A stretch of DNA of 64,000 bases, from assembly GCA_938091165.1 (NCBI GenBank), contig CALKNK010000010.1, forward strand, positions 62,001-126,000, given 5' to 3'. Every line of letters begins with the position of its first letter. Position 1 is the first letter of the stretch. Under the pieces are notes generated by a model. The model did not search any database and was not told the DNA's origin. It saw only the letters and a list, made by a program, of their open reading frames with translations. The position numbers were made by a program, and so were the translations under genes. This document shows, piece after piece, positions 32,174 to 40,866 of the stretch. This DNA comes from an uncultured Ilumatobacter sp. Lineage in GTDB: Bacteria > Actinomycetota > Acidimicrobiia > Acidimicrobiales > Ilumatobacteraceae.

Positions 32174-32188
32174 GAGGTCCGGTTCGAC

Positions 32189-33019
32189 TCAGGTTCCTAG
32201 TTCGCGGCTGCGCTGGGTTGCAGCACGCACTGCGGCAGCAAACGAGCCACGCACGTCGTGCACGTCGAGCACGTCGAGTCCGGCGGCGGTGGTGCCGTTG
32301 GGCGACGTGACGTTTCGGCGCAGCGCAGCGGGGTCTCCATCACGGGCGAGCAGTGTCGAAGTGCCCAACAGCAATTGGCTCACCACGCGATCGGCGGTGG
32401 ACCGGTCAATACCTTCGGCGACCGCTGCGTCAGCTAACGCCTCGGCGATGAGAAAGATGTAAGCGGGGCCAGAGCCGGCAAAGCCCGTGAATGCGTCCAA
32501 CTGTTCTTCGGGCAGGCGGTCCACAATGCCGACGGCGCCAAGCACTGATTCGGCCCATCTCAGGTCGTCGTTGGTGGCGGTCCTCCCACCGGTGATCGCT
32601 GAGGCGCCCTTTCCGACGAGTGCTGGGGTGTTCGGCATGCACCGAACGACGGCCACGCCGTCGCCAGCAGAGTCTTCGATGGTAGCGATGTTGATACCGG
32701 CAGCGATCGACAACAGACGGGTGGCGCCAGCCGCAACTGCTGCGGCGGTCGCAGCTCGAACATCGGGCGGCTTGACAGCGATAACTGCCGAACGGCACGA
32801 AGGAATGGTGTCGACGACAGCGACGCTGGGGAACATGTCTTTGAGTTCGCGACGCCGGGTATTGAGCAATTCAACAACCGCCAACTTGTCCGGCGCGAAT
32901 ACACCTGACTCGATCATTCCTCCAACGAGGGCGGCGCCCATGTTGCCGCCGCCGACCATGACGACGTCGATTACGTCAACGGCATCGGCGGATCTCGTTG
33001 CAGGCTGGGCTTCGTTCAT
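32189..33019 (-). CDS. proC: Pyrroline-5-carboxylate reductase
   Basis: 276 residues. N-terminal Rossmann domain VVMVGGGNMGAALVGGM and IAVKPPDVR, then VVRCMPNTPALVGKGASAI, FTGFAGSGPAYIFLIAEALADAAV and the dimerisation end with LLARDGDPAALRRNVTSPNGTT. It makes proline from pyrroline-5-carboxylate with NADPH. ATG 33019. The neighbour upstream (157 bp) is the mshA-associated YbjN gene. Confidence 0.95.
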   Translation of the reverse strand: MNEAQPATRSADAVDVIDVVMVGGGNMGAALVGGMIESGVFAPDKLAVVELLNTRRRELKDMFPSVAVVDTIPSCRSAVIAVKPPDVRAATAAAVAAGATRLLSIAAGINIATIEDSAGDGVAVVRCMPNTPALVGKGASAITGGRTATNDDLRWAESVLGAVGIVDRLPEEQLDAFTGFAGSGPAYIFLIAEALADAAVAEGIDRSTADRVVSQLLLGTSTLLARDGDPAALRRNVTSPNGTTAAGLDVLDVHDVRGSFAAAVRAATQRSRELGT

Positions 33020-33176
33020 CTCGCCGAAGTTACCGGGTACTTATCGAGCAGGTACGAGAGACCGGCGTCCCGAGGTGTCCCTGAGATACTCGGACAGCGA
33101 GCGGCAGCCCGACCCTTAGGGAGTGAGCGCAGCAAAGATGGGGTCGCATCGGATGCTGCGCGAGGACCACATGGCG

Positions 33177-33638
33177 TCAGCCTGCGAAGCGACTACCAAA
33201 TCCGATACGGATCATTCCTGTGAAGCACTGTTCTACCTGGGCGTACAGCGTCCCAAGCACTCGGTCGAGTTCATTGCGGTCGACCCGGTCAACCGGAACT
33301 TCACCTCGCAGAAAGATCGCATTCTCGACTCCAATAGAAAAGCGGGCTCCGACCAGACGATCGTTCCGACGAAGAACGTGTTCGTACAGCTGCGCATGGT
33401 TCTCCTCAGGTGCCGGCATTACGTATGTCTCGTAACGCAAGGTGCGCTGACCGAGGGTGAGCCACACCGTCGTGAAATCCTTGTCTTCCCCCCGCATCCG
33501 AACGAACCAGCGCACGTCATCATCGGGCGATCGATCGACGGCGACGATGTGATCGTGGTTGGCGTAAAGTTCGGCGAGCCATTCGTCGATCTGTCGTTCG
33601 AGGACGGCGAGTTTCTCGCCGGTGAAGGCGTCGGTCAC
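33177..33638 (-). CDS. YbjN-domain protein downstream of mshA
   Basis: 153 residues, cytosolic, with the alpha/beta pattern of the YbjN/type III secretion chaperone-like domain: WFVRMRGEDKDFTTVWLTLG, LRYETYVMPAPEENHAQLYE, LLRRN-like VLRRNDRLVGARFSIG and IFLRGEVPVDRV. The start overlaps the mshA stop by 4 nt. The mshA/YbjN pairing is conserved in mycobacteria (Rv0486/Rv0487), so it is probably linked to mycothiol synthesis or its control, but no biochemical role is known. Confidence 0.8.
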   Translation of the reverse strand: MTDAFTGEKLAVLERQIDEWLAELYANHDHIVAVDRSPDDDVRWFVRMRGEDKDFTTVWLTLGQRTLRYETYVMPAPEENHAQLYEHVLRRNDRLVGARFSIGVENAIFLRGEVPVDRVDRNELDRVLGTLYAQVEQCFTGMIRIGFGSRFAG

Positions 33639-34957
33639 GACACGACCTCGGGCGCCGGGTGAATCATGCTCACAGCCCCGTTGGTTTCGTTCACTACTCG
33701 CACCTCATTGATGGAGCGCACCTCGGTCACATCCTCGACATGGCAGTTGATGAGCTCTGTGGCCGTGTCAAGGTCGACGTACAGCGACCGCAGCCGATCG
33801 GCTGCTGCTCGCCACGTGTACAAACGGGCCCGCGCTTCTGCGGCCGCCCCCATCGAAGCAGCGAGTTCGGCATCGTTCAGGATGGCTGCGATCGCCGTCG
33901 CAAAGTCGGTCGGCCGTCGTCCTGGGATGAGGAAGCCGGTCTCACCATCGTCAACAAGACTCAGCAGTCCGCCGACCGCACTGGCAACCACCGGGATACC
34001 GCACGCTGCCGCCTCGAGTGCAACCAACCCGAAGCTCTCGCTTCGACTGGGCACGAGCACAACATCGGCCGCTCGGTACCAGGAGGACAAGATGTGGTGC
34101 GGCTGAGGTTCGATGAAGTGGACCTGGTCGTGAAGGCCAAGTTCGTCGACGAGCGCATGCGCCTCGGCCGCTTGTACGTCACCATTACGTCCACTGGAAC
34201 CGCCAACCAGTACCAGTTGCACGTCATCACGTTCAAGGGCGGCAAGCGCTCTGATCGCCACGTCAGGGCCCTTGAGCGGCTGGATCCGGCCAACGAACAA
34301 GACGAGGGGACGGTCAACATCAAAGCCAATCGCGTGACGGGCAGCTTCGCGGGCGCCCGGCGCAAAGAAGGCACGTTCGACGCCTGGCGAAATGATCTCG
34401 ATGCGGCCAGCCGGATCGCCGTACAGCCGACGAAACTGCTCTTCTTCTTCGGCACAACTGACGCAAATACCATCGGAGCACTGGATGATCTCGGCTTCGG
34501 CCCGGTCACGCCAAAGTGGCTCCGGGTCGCCACCTTCAGCTTTCACACGAGCAAGGGTGTGGAACGTCGAGACGAACGGCACGCCGAGTTCGTGCTTGAG
34601 GTGATGGCCGACGACGCCGCTTAGCCAATAATTGCCGTGGATCACGTCAGGCATTTCGTTCGCCTTGATCCACTCGATAATGCCGTGGCAAAACTCGTCG
34701 GAAATCTCTGGTAGCGCCTCTTTGGGAAGGTGGTGCGGGCCAGCCTCAATATGAACGACTCGATGGCCGGGCTCGATCATCACCTCGGTCGGTAGGCCTT
34801 CGCGATCGGCTCGAGTGAACGTCGTGCACTCGACGCCAGTTTGAGATAGCGACGACACCAACTCTCGTACGTAAACGTTCATGCCGCCGCTGTCACCCGA
34901 TCCGGGCTGTAAGAGTGGTGAGGTGTGGAGTGAGATCACCGCGACACGTTGCACCAC
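33635..34957 (-). CDS. mshA: D-inositol-3-phosphate glycosyltransferase (mycothiol step 1)
   Basis: 440-residue GT4 enzyme. N-terminal SLHTSPLLQPGSGDSGGMNV with the glycine loop, VIHGNYWLSG, FHTLARVKAEGG; C-terminal FVGRIQPLKGPDVAIRAL, VPSRSESFGLVALEAAACG (the E-x7-E motif) and GGLLSLVDDGETGFLI. It joins GlcNAc to inositol 3-phosphate, the first step to mycothiol, the actinobacterial thiol. Other msh genes are outside the window. The start is uncertain: adjacent GTGs at 34957/34954 fit the family start; an in-frame TTG lies at 35011. Confidence 0.9.
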   Translation of the reverse strand: MVQRVAVISLHTSPLLQPGSGDSGGMNVYVRELVSSLSQTGVECTTFTRADREGLPTEVMIEPGHRVVHIEAGPHHLPKEALPEISDEFCHGIIEWIKANEMPDVIHGNYWLSGVVGHHLKHELGVPFVSTFHTLARVKAEGGDPEPLWRDRAEAEIIQCSDGICVSCAEEEEQFRRLYGDPAGRIEIISPGVERAFFAPGAREAARHAIGFDVDRPLVLFVGRIQPLKGPDVAIRALAALERDDVQLVLVGGSSGRNGDVQAAEAHALVDELGLHDQVHFIEPQPHHILSSWYRAADVVLVPSRSESFGLVALEAAACGIPVVASAVGGLLSLVDDGETGFLIPGRRPTDFATAIAAILNDAELAASMGAAAEARARLYTWRAAADRLRSLYVDLDTATELINCHVEDVTEVRSINEVRVVNETNGAVSMIHPAPEVVS

Positions 34958-35028
34958 GGCCTGGACGCTAACGGGCAGGCTGCCGACGGCGCTACGTGTG
35001 CCCGCAAGCAATCCAGGTTGTCACGAGT

Positions 35029-35532
35029 TCAGTCGACAAGGATCGAGTCGACGCTGGCTTCGCCGTCGCGGTAGCGGCGCACCAACTCAGCACTCAAAGC
35101 GTCAAGACGTTCAAATCGCTCGCGACGGTCAGACGAAACGCGCACTTCGAAGTTTTCGATGGCATCGGCCAGCGCGAGAAGCTCAGCGTCGCCGAGGTCC
35201 TCAAGCCGACCGAAGTGATGCTCGGCACACACAGCATCAAGCTCATTCGCCAGGGCGTTGTCGCTGAGATCTTCGGTGGGTCGCGGTGGGCGGGCCGGGC
35301 CGCTGGTCAGGTGCTGACTGAGCACGCTGCCAATCTGCTCACTGAGATCGGCGTCGGGGCCGGCATCACGGCGAGCGCGTTCGCTCTTCACAAGGTCGAG
35401 GCGCGCCTGGGCAACGCGCCGGGCGTACGAAACGACATCATCCTCGTGCTGCATTTGCTGGCGCGTCGAGCGTAAATCTTCGAGCGATAAGTCAGCAGGG
35501 TCAGGGTGTATGGCGGCATTGGTGTCACTCAT
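35029..35532 (-). CDS. RsiG-like protein with c-di-GMP-binding signature
   Basis: 167 residues, mostly helical. The first helix carries D31-x3-S35-x2-R38-x3-Q42-x3-D46 (in DDVVSYARRVAQARLD), which is the E-x3-S-x2-R-x3-Q-x3-D c-di-GMP motif of RsiG, the anti-sigma factor for WhiG in Streptomyces, with Asp in place of the first Glu. Only one motif copy is present, as in homodimeric RsiG proteins of deep actinobacteria. The C-terminal half (about 85-160) is helical and acidic. Its ATG overlaps the moaD stop. The sigma partner is not in the window. Confidence 0.7.
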   Translation of the reverse strand: MSDTNAAIHPDPADLSLEDLRSTRQQMQHEDDVVSYARRVAQARLDLVKSERARRDAGPDADLSEQIGSVLSQHLTSGPARPPRPTEDLSDNALANELDAVCAEHHFGRLEDLGDAELLALADAIENFEVRVSSDRRERFERLDALSAELVRRYRDGEASVDSILVD

Positions 35533-35771
35533 GTGGATCCTCCAGAGACAGGTGGGAGCACCGCCACTTCGTCATGCGGCCCGACCACGGTGTCAGGAGC
35601 AACATCGTTGCCGTTGACCCAGATCCGACAGGTGGTGAGCACCTCGGCGAATTCGGATCCGTAGCGCTGGGTGGCAGCTGCGAGCACAGCAGTAACGGTC
35701 GCTCCATCGATTGTGTCGCTCCCCGTACCCGCGGCCTCGCGAGCGGATGCGAACAGTCGTAGCTTCACCAT
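35529..35771 (-). CDS. MoaD/ThiS-type ubiquitin-like sulfur carrier
   Basis: 80 residues: MVKLRLFASAREAAGTGSDTI start, a central helix (VLAAATQRYG) and the end CRIWVNGNDVAPDTVVGPHDEVAVLPPVSGG. That is the MoaD fold with the Gly-Gly that becomes a thiocarboxylate. Two residues, Ser-Thr, follow the diglycine, so the protein would need trimming, or the tail is tolerated because the stop overlaps the next gene. The role could be molybdopterin synthesis or another sulfur transfer. Confidence 0.78.
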   Translation of the reverse strand: MVKLRLFASAREAAGTGSDTIDGATVTAVLAAATQRYGSEFAEVLTTCRIWVNGNDVAPDTVVGPHDEVAVLPPVSGGST

Positions 35772-36509
35772 CTCTGACAATCTAATGGCGGCGGGCTGTG
35801 CTACTGGGACACAGTGTGGGTCAAAGTTGCTTACGGGTGGGAACACCGCCGGATACCTGACCATCGAGAAGACATCAGCACGTTCGATGATTGCTGGAGG
35901 ACCAATTCCAGACACTCTTTATGTCGCCTGCCCGGAGGCTCAGCGATCGACCTTGCAGGGGTTAAGAACCGGGAACGGCCCTCGGTAGGCGTTAACCCGA
36001 CAACGGGGTCGATGACAGCGACGAACCGGGTCAGCCCAGTCGCCAGGCGACGCTCCAGTGACCCTTTCAAGTGCTTCATGACGCTGTGGCGACCAAGTTC
36101 GGGTTACGGCATTCGGCACATCGCGCGGCTACCGGTAGCGATCACGCTAAAAGAAACAGACGGCGCAGCCACCCGGGCACTCTCGCTCATCGGCTCAAGG
36201 CAGTAGTTCCAACCGTCGCTCCTGCGGCACAACTCAACGCCGTTGTTCAGCGATTCGGGAGTGGCCACGGCTATTACCCAACGGATCGAGAGGCTAAATC
36301 ACGAAACACCAGCGCCAACACCAGCCTCGATGGACGCCATCGACCAAATCAAGCGAGTTAGCCAGCAAAAGCGCTTGGCACGAAAGCAACCAATACCCGC
36401 GTGGCAGACGGCTTCGCCGAACAGCATTCGCACTTAACGATCAGCGTTAGTAGCACGTCGCCTTCAGAGGCGATCGACCCCGCTTGACGGGCGGTATCGT
36501 TTCGCCACT
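35772..36509. other. 738-bp stretch without a convincing gene
   Basis: Short frames exist on both strands, but none has a ribosome site, family motif or coding-like codon use. No RNA gene, long repeat or clear promoter was recognised. The left end presumably carries the promoter of the leftward moaD-rsiG-mshA group and the right end that of the rightward cyclophilin gene. It may hold degraded sequence. Confidence 0.4.
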
Positions 36510-37331
36510 GTGGGAACCGACAAACGCGAACGTCAGCGAGCTAACAAGGCCGTCAAAGAACAGAAGGCTGCGCGTGCGGAAACACGCCAGAAGGGCACTC
36601 GAATCGGCGTCATCATTGTCGGCGCAATCGTCGGCGTAGTCGGCATTGCTTTTATTGCCAACACCTTCATCGGTGGCGACGATGACAATACGACTCCAAC
36701 GACATTGCCCGAAGCGAATGAAGATTCAGGCGCTGACGTCGCTGTGGGCGAAGTATTCGAGCCGACAGGCGAGTTCGTCCCAGAGGGCTGCCCCTCCCCC
36801 GATGGGACTGCTACCGCGAAACAAACATTTGACGCAGCGCCTCCGATGTGTCTCGACCCGGACAAGCAGTACAGCGCGTTGCTCACAACGAACAAAGGTG
36901 ACCTCACGCTCGAACTTGATCAGAGCATCGCGCCGCTCACGGTCAACAACTTTGTGTTTCTGGCTCGCCATCTGTATTTCGACGACACGCCCTGCCACCG
37001 GATCATTCCGAACTTCGTCGTGCAGTGCGGCGACCCGACGGGCACCGGTACTGGCGGTCCCGGCTACGAATTTGTTGACGAGCTTCCCAACGCTGGCGAG
37101 TACGAAATCGGTTCGATCGCTATGGCGAACAGCGGTCCAGACACCAACGGCAGCCAGTTTTTCATCATCACCGGCGAAAACGGCGCAGCCCTCCCACCGA
37201 GCTACTCGCTCTTCGGCGCGGTGACCGAAGGCTTCGACGAGACCGTCGTTGCGATGGAATCAGCCGGCACAGCGTCCGGTACCCCGTCGGAGCCAGTCGA
37301 CATCCAATCTGTGGTCATCAGGACCAACTGA
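36510..37331 (+). CDS. Membrane-anchored cyclophilin-type peptidyl-prolyl isomerase
   Basis: 273 residues: a basic, Lys/Arg/Ala-rich N-terminus (1-30), one membrane helix (about 32-52), an acidic linker, then a cyclophilin domain (about 120-270) with LTTNKGDLTLELD, FHRIIP-like PCHRIIPNFVVQCGDP, GTGTGGPGY and ANSGPDTNGSQFFI. It would speed Pro isomerisation of exported proteins outside the membrane. The catalytic Arg is in HRIIP; the domain keeps the Gln of SQFF. GTG start at 36510. Confidence 0.88.
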   Translation: MGTDKRERQRANKAVKEQKAARAETRQKGTRIGVIIVGAIVGVVGIAFIANTFIGGDDDNTTPTTLPEANEDSGADVAVGEVFEPTGEFVPEGCPSPDGTATAKQTFDAAPPMCLDPDKQYSALLTTNKGDLTLELDQSIAPLTVNNFVFLARHLYFDDTPCHRIIPNFVVQCGDPTGTGTGGPGYEFVDELPNAGEYEIGSIAMANSGPDTNGSQFFIITGENGAALPPSYSLFGAVTEGFDETVVAMESAGTASGTPSEPVDIQSVVIRTN

Positions 37332-37364
37332 TTTTCCTTCGACACGGCGCGCCAGAATGGGAGC

Positions 37365-37661
37365 GTGCCAACGACGTTCGAACCAGTCCAGGTTGAAGAG
37401 CCTGAGGTCGACGAGGAGTTAGCCAACGACCGACCGTGGGTCGTGATCGTCTGGAACGATCCGATCAATCTGATGAGTTACGTCACTTTCGTGCTCAAGA
37501 AGCTGTTCGGCTACTCCGACGAAAAGGCCACCGCAATGATGCTTGATGTTCACCACAAGGGCAAAGCCGTGGTAGCCAACGGCAATCGCGAAGAGGCCGA
37601 AATGCATGTGTTTCGTCTCCACGAACACAGCCTGTGGGCATCAATGGAACACGATGAGTGA
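37365..37661 (+). CDS. clpS: ATP-dependent Clp protease adaptor ClpS
   Basis: 98 residues. PWVVIVWNDPINLMSYVTFVLKK, the conserved helix LFGYSDEKATAMMLDVHHKG and AVVANGNREEAEMHV are the ClpS N-degron-binding core. It brings N-end-rule substrates to the ClpC/ClpA unfoldase; clpC is at 55 kb in this window. GTG start; the last 8 bases overlap the next gene. Confidence 0.93.
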   Translation: MPTTFEPVQVEEPEVDEELANDRPWVVIVWNDPINLMSYVTFVLKKLFGYSDEKATAMMLDVHHKGKAVVANGNREEAEMHVFRLHEHSLWASMEHDE

Positions 37662-38187
37662 GCGTGATTTTGTTCCGCCTGTTGAACAAGTGGACAACTG
37701 CGACGTTGATCCGCTCAGTTCATTTGACTATGGCGGAGTCGCCCGATTCCGACTGAACTTCGAAGCCGAGGAACGCCAGTTGATTGTGCGCCTCCTCGAT
37801 GAGATGAAGGACCTACTCACGAGTGAGCCAAACGAGCGCACCGCACCCCTGCTGCACCGTCTATTTCCTCCGGCATTTCATGATGATGAGGAAAAAGAGG
37901 CTGAGTATCAGCGGCTCATGCGTGAAGAGTTGGTCGCGAGCCGCGTTGCCGCTGTTGACAGCGTGAGTTTGCTCCTGATGGAAGAGGGCCGGACCTTGGG
38001 CGAGGGCGAGACCATGGCCTTCATGCAGTCGATCAATGCAATCCGTCTTGTCTTGGGCACAATGCTCAACATTACCGACGATGAATCAGCCGAAGAAGCA
38101 GACGTGAACGATAGCCCCGAACACAGTCTTTACGGATACCTCGGGTGGGTCTTGGAATGGACCGTCACCGCTCTCTCCAGAGGCTGA
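37654..38187 (+). CDS. DUF2017 family protein
   Basis: 177 residues, mainly helical and acidic. FEAEERQLIVRLLDEMKDLL, LHRLFPPAFHDDEEKEAEYQ and the C-terminal LYGYLGWVLEWTVTAL are typical of DUF2017. The family is usually encoded directly after clpS in actinobacteria, suggesting a link to Clp proteolysis, but its biochemical role is unknown. ATG 37654 overlaps clpS by 8 nt. Confidence 0.82.
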   Translation: MSERDFVPPVEQVDNCDVDPLSSFDYGGVARFRLNFEAEERQLIVRLLDEMKDLLTSEPNERTAPLLHRLFPPAFHDDEEKEAEYQRLMREELVASRVAAVDSVSLLLMEEGRTLGEGETMAFMQSINAIRLVLGTMLNITDDESAEEADVNDSPEHSLYGYLGWVLEWTVTALSRG

Positions 38188-38196
38188 TCGGTCGAC

Positions 38197-39387
38197 TCAA
38201 ATGGTGCGCAGGATTGCAGCGTCGCCCTGGCCGCCGCCACCGCAGAGCGAGGCTACGCCAATGCCGCCGCCACGTCGGTTGAGCTCATGGAGCAGAGTCA
38301 GAGCCAGACGGTTGCCGCTCATTCCAATCGGGTGCCCAAGCGCAATTGCGCCGCCATTCACGTTGACCTTGTTCGGGTCGACACCAAGTTCCGCGGTCGA
38401 TGCAATGCCGACGGCGGCGAATGCCTCGTTGAGCTCAAGTAAGTCGAGATCGGCGACGGTGATTCCGGCCTTCTCAGCAGCCAGCATCGCTGCCCGGCTT
38501 GGCTGATGAAGCAGTGAGGCATTGTCAGGGCCCGCGACCATACCGTAAGACACGAACTCGCCGAGCGGTTCGACACCCCGGCGCTCGGCCTCGGCTTTGC
38601 TCATCAGAATCATGGCGCTGCCACCGTCCGAGAGTTGCGAGGCGTTCGCTGCGGTAATGCTGCCTTCCTTGTCGAACGCTGGACGCATCTTCGACAGACT
38701 CTCGCTCGTGGTACCGGGGCGCACGCCCTCGTCATGTTCGATGAGGATCGGGTCACCTTTGCGCTGCGGCACCTCGACCGGGACGATCTCTTCAGCCAGA
38801 CGTCCCTCCTTGATGGCCTCGGCAGCCAGCTCATTGGATCGGGCGGCAAATTCGTCCTGTTGTTCACGAGTGATGCTGTTACCGGTATAGCGGTCAGTGC
38901 CGAGGCCCATGAGGCAGGCATCGAAGGCACACCAGAGGCCATCGGCGATGATCGCATCGCGTAGCTCGGTGTTGCCGTAACGAAAGCCGCTCCGTGCACC
39001 ATCAGCGAGGTATGGAGCATTGGACATCGATTCCATGCCGCCGGCGACCACGATGTCAGCTTCACCCGTTGCAACCATCTGATTAGCAAGGTAAATCGAG
39101 TTGAGCCCGGAGAGGCACACCTTGTTCACGTTGACCGCTGGAACGTTCATCGGGATTCCTGCGTTGACAGCCGCCTGGCGGCTGGGCACCTGACCCTGAC
39201 CGGCCATGAGGACTTGACCCATGATGACGTGGTCGACCTCCTCTGGGGCGACGCCCGCTCGATCGAGCGCTGCGGCGATTGCGAAACCACCGAGTTCAGC
39301 ACCGGAGAATGATGCGAGCGCTCCGCTCATCTTGCCGATCGGAGTTCGCGCGCCGGCGACGATAACGGAGTTCGAAGTTGCAGCCAT
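38197..39387 (-). CDS. Acetyl-CoA C-acetyltransferase (thiolase)
   Basis: 396 residues, thiolase II type. Active-site Cys in NKVCLSGLNSIYLA, then GGMESMSNAPYL, the His of ALGHPIGMSGNR and the second Cys in SLCGGGGQGDAAI. It condenses two acetyl-CoA to acetoacetyl-CoA or cleaves it. It is divergent from crotonyl-CoA carboxylase/reductase, 115 bp away, so the synthetic direction feeding the ethylmalonyl-CoA pathway is likely (inference). ATG 39387; no strong ribosome site. Confidence 0.92.
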   Translation of the reverse strand: MAATSNSVIVAGARTPIGKMSGALASFSGAELGGFAIAAALDRAGVAPEEVDHVIMGQVLMAGQGQVPSRQAAVNAGIPMNVPAVNVNKVCLSGLNSIYLANQMVATGEADIVVAGGMESMSNAPYLADGARSGFRYGNTELRDAIIADGLWCAFDACLMGLGTDRYTGNSITREQQDEFAARSNELAAEAIKEGRLAEEIVPVEVPQRKGDPILIEHDEGVRPGTTSESLSKMRPAFDKEGSITAANASQLSDGGSAMILMSKAEAERRGVEPLGEFVSYGMVAGPDNASLLHQPSRAAMLAAEKAGITVADLDLLELNEAFAAVGIASTAELGVDPNKVNVNGGAIALGHPIGMSGNRLALTLLHELNRRGGGIGVASLCGGGGQGDAAILRTI

Positions 39388-39502
39388 AGTTAGCACGCTA
39401 GTCGCGCCTGTTCGGCAGGCAACAACTGCCGGACTGTCGAATCACGCGCTCAAACACGTCGGACTTGGGTGGGTTGGTTACCGCTCAGTAACCTCACAGA
39501 CT

Positions 39503-40837
39503 ATGGAGCAGATTCTCGACGCGATCCAGTCCGGCGCAACTGGCGATGATATTGCGAACCTTCCCATCCCGGAGAGCTACCGGGCTGCGTTCGTGAAACG
39601 TGACGAATCAGACATGTTCGAAGGTGTCGACTCATGGGACAAAGATCCGCGCAAATCGCTGCACGTCGACGATGTCGCCACCCCAGAACTTGCGCCGGAC
39701 GAGTGCCTCATCGCAGTGATGGCGTCGAGCATCAACTTCAACACGGTGTGGACGTCAATCTTTGAGCCGCTGCCGACGTTCGGATTCCTCGACCGACTCG
39801 CCCGAGAAAGCGAATGGGCCAAACGCCATTCGCTGCCGTACCACGTGGTCGGTTCGGACGCTTCAGGTGTTGTCTTACGGATCGGCTCTGCAGTCCGTAA
39901 CTGGAAGCCTGGTGATCGGGTAACCGTGCAGTGCAACCATGTCGACGGGCAAGACCCCACTGCGCACAACGACTCGATGATGGCCAACAACCAGCGAATC
40001 TGGGGATTCGAGACAAACTTCGGTGGGCTTGCCGACATGTCGGTCGTACGTGCTAACCAGTTGATGCCGAAGCCGACCCACTTGTCGTGGGAGGAGTCGG
40101 CCGTGAATGGATTGTGCAGCTCGACGTCGTATCGGATGCTCGTCAGCGATAACGGGGCCCGCATGAAGCAAGGCGACAGCGTCCTCATCTGGGGTGCCAC
40201 CGGCGGCATCGGCGGCTACGCCGTGCAGTACGTTCTCAATGGTGGCGGCAGGCCAATTGGGGTCGTTTCGTCACCAGAACGCGCCGAGATATTAAACCGC
40301 ATGGGCTGTGAGGCGGTCATCGACCGCAAGGCTTCGAACTATCGGTTCTGGTCCGATGAACACACGCAGGACGAGTCCGAATGGCGTCGCTTCGGCAAGG
40401 ACATCCGTTCGGTCAACGATGGTGAAGACGTTGACATCGTCTTTGAGCACCCGGGTCGGTCCACAATGGGCGCTTCGGTCTTCGCAGCGAAGCGTGGCGG
40501 CACGATCGTTACCTGCGCCGCGACCTCCGGTTACATGGTCGAATTCGACAACCGTCACTTTTGGATGAAGTTGAAGAAGCTCCTGTCGTCGCACTTTGCC
40601 AACTACACAGAAAGCTGGGCGGCGAACAAACTGCTCTGTGAGGGCAAGATTCAGCCGCTCCTCACCGACACCTACACCCTGGATCAGGTTGGTGACGCTT
40701 CGCTTGCGGTGCATCACAATAAGGCCGAAGGCAAACTCGGGGTTCTGTGTCTATCTCCGGCTCAGGGTCAGGGCATTGACGACCCCGAGCGGCGCGCCAA
40801 GATCGGCGAGGACAAGATCACCGTCTTCCGAGGCTGA
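39503..40837 (+). CDS. ccr: Crotonyl-CoA carboxylase/reductase
   Basis: 444-residue MDR enzyme that reduces and carboxylates crotonyl-CoA to ethylmalonyl-CoA with NADPH and CO2. Typical blocks: MEQILDAIQSG start, ASSINFNTVWTSIF (CO2-pocket Asn), YHVVGSDASGVV, RIWGFETNFGGLA (pocket Phe-Glu), GATGGIGGYAVQYVLNGGG, and SSHFANYTESW with the pocket His. These pocket residues separate Ccr from simple enoyl reductases. ATG 39503 is the family start; the frame is open far upstream as antisense to the thiolase. Confidence 0.93.
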   Translation: MEQILDAIQSGATGDDIANLPIPESYRAAFVKRDESDMFEGVDSWDKDPRKSLHVDDVATPELAPDECLIAVMASSINFNTVWTSIFEPLPTFGFLDRLARESEWAKRHSLPYHVVGSDASGVVLRIGSAVRNWKPGDRVTVQCNHVDGQDPTAHNDSMMANNQRIWGFETNFGGLADMSVVRANQLMPKPTHLSWEESAVNGLCSSTSYRMLVSDNGARMKQGDSVLIWGATGGIGGYAVQYVLNGGGRPIGVVSSPERAEILNRMGCEAVIDRKASNYRFWSDEHTQDESEWRRFGKDIRSVNDGEDVDIVFEHPGRSTMGASVFAAKRGGTIVTCAATSGYMVEFDNRHFWMKLKKLLSSHFANYTESWAANKLLCEGKIQPLLTDTYTLDQVGDASLAVHHNKAEGKLGVLCLSPAQGQGIDDPERRAKIGEDKITVFRG

Positions 40838-40866
40838 GTTGCGACACCGGGTCTAGCCTTTCCACT

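Noticed and set aside
39221..39502. N-terminal extension of crotonyl-CoA carboxylase/reductase
   Set aside because: The extra codons are antisense to the thiolase start and unlike the family, whose members start near MEQILDAI.
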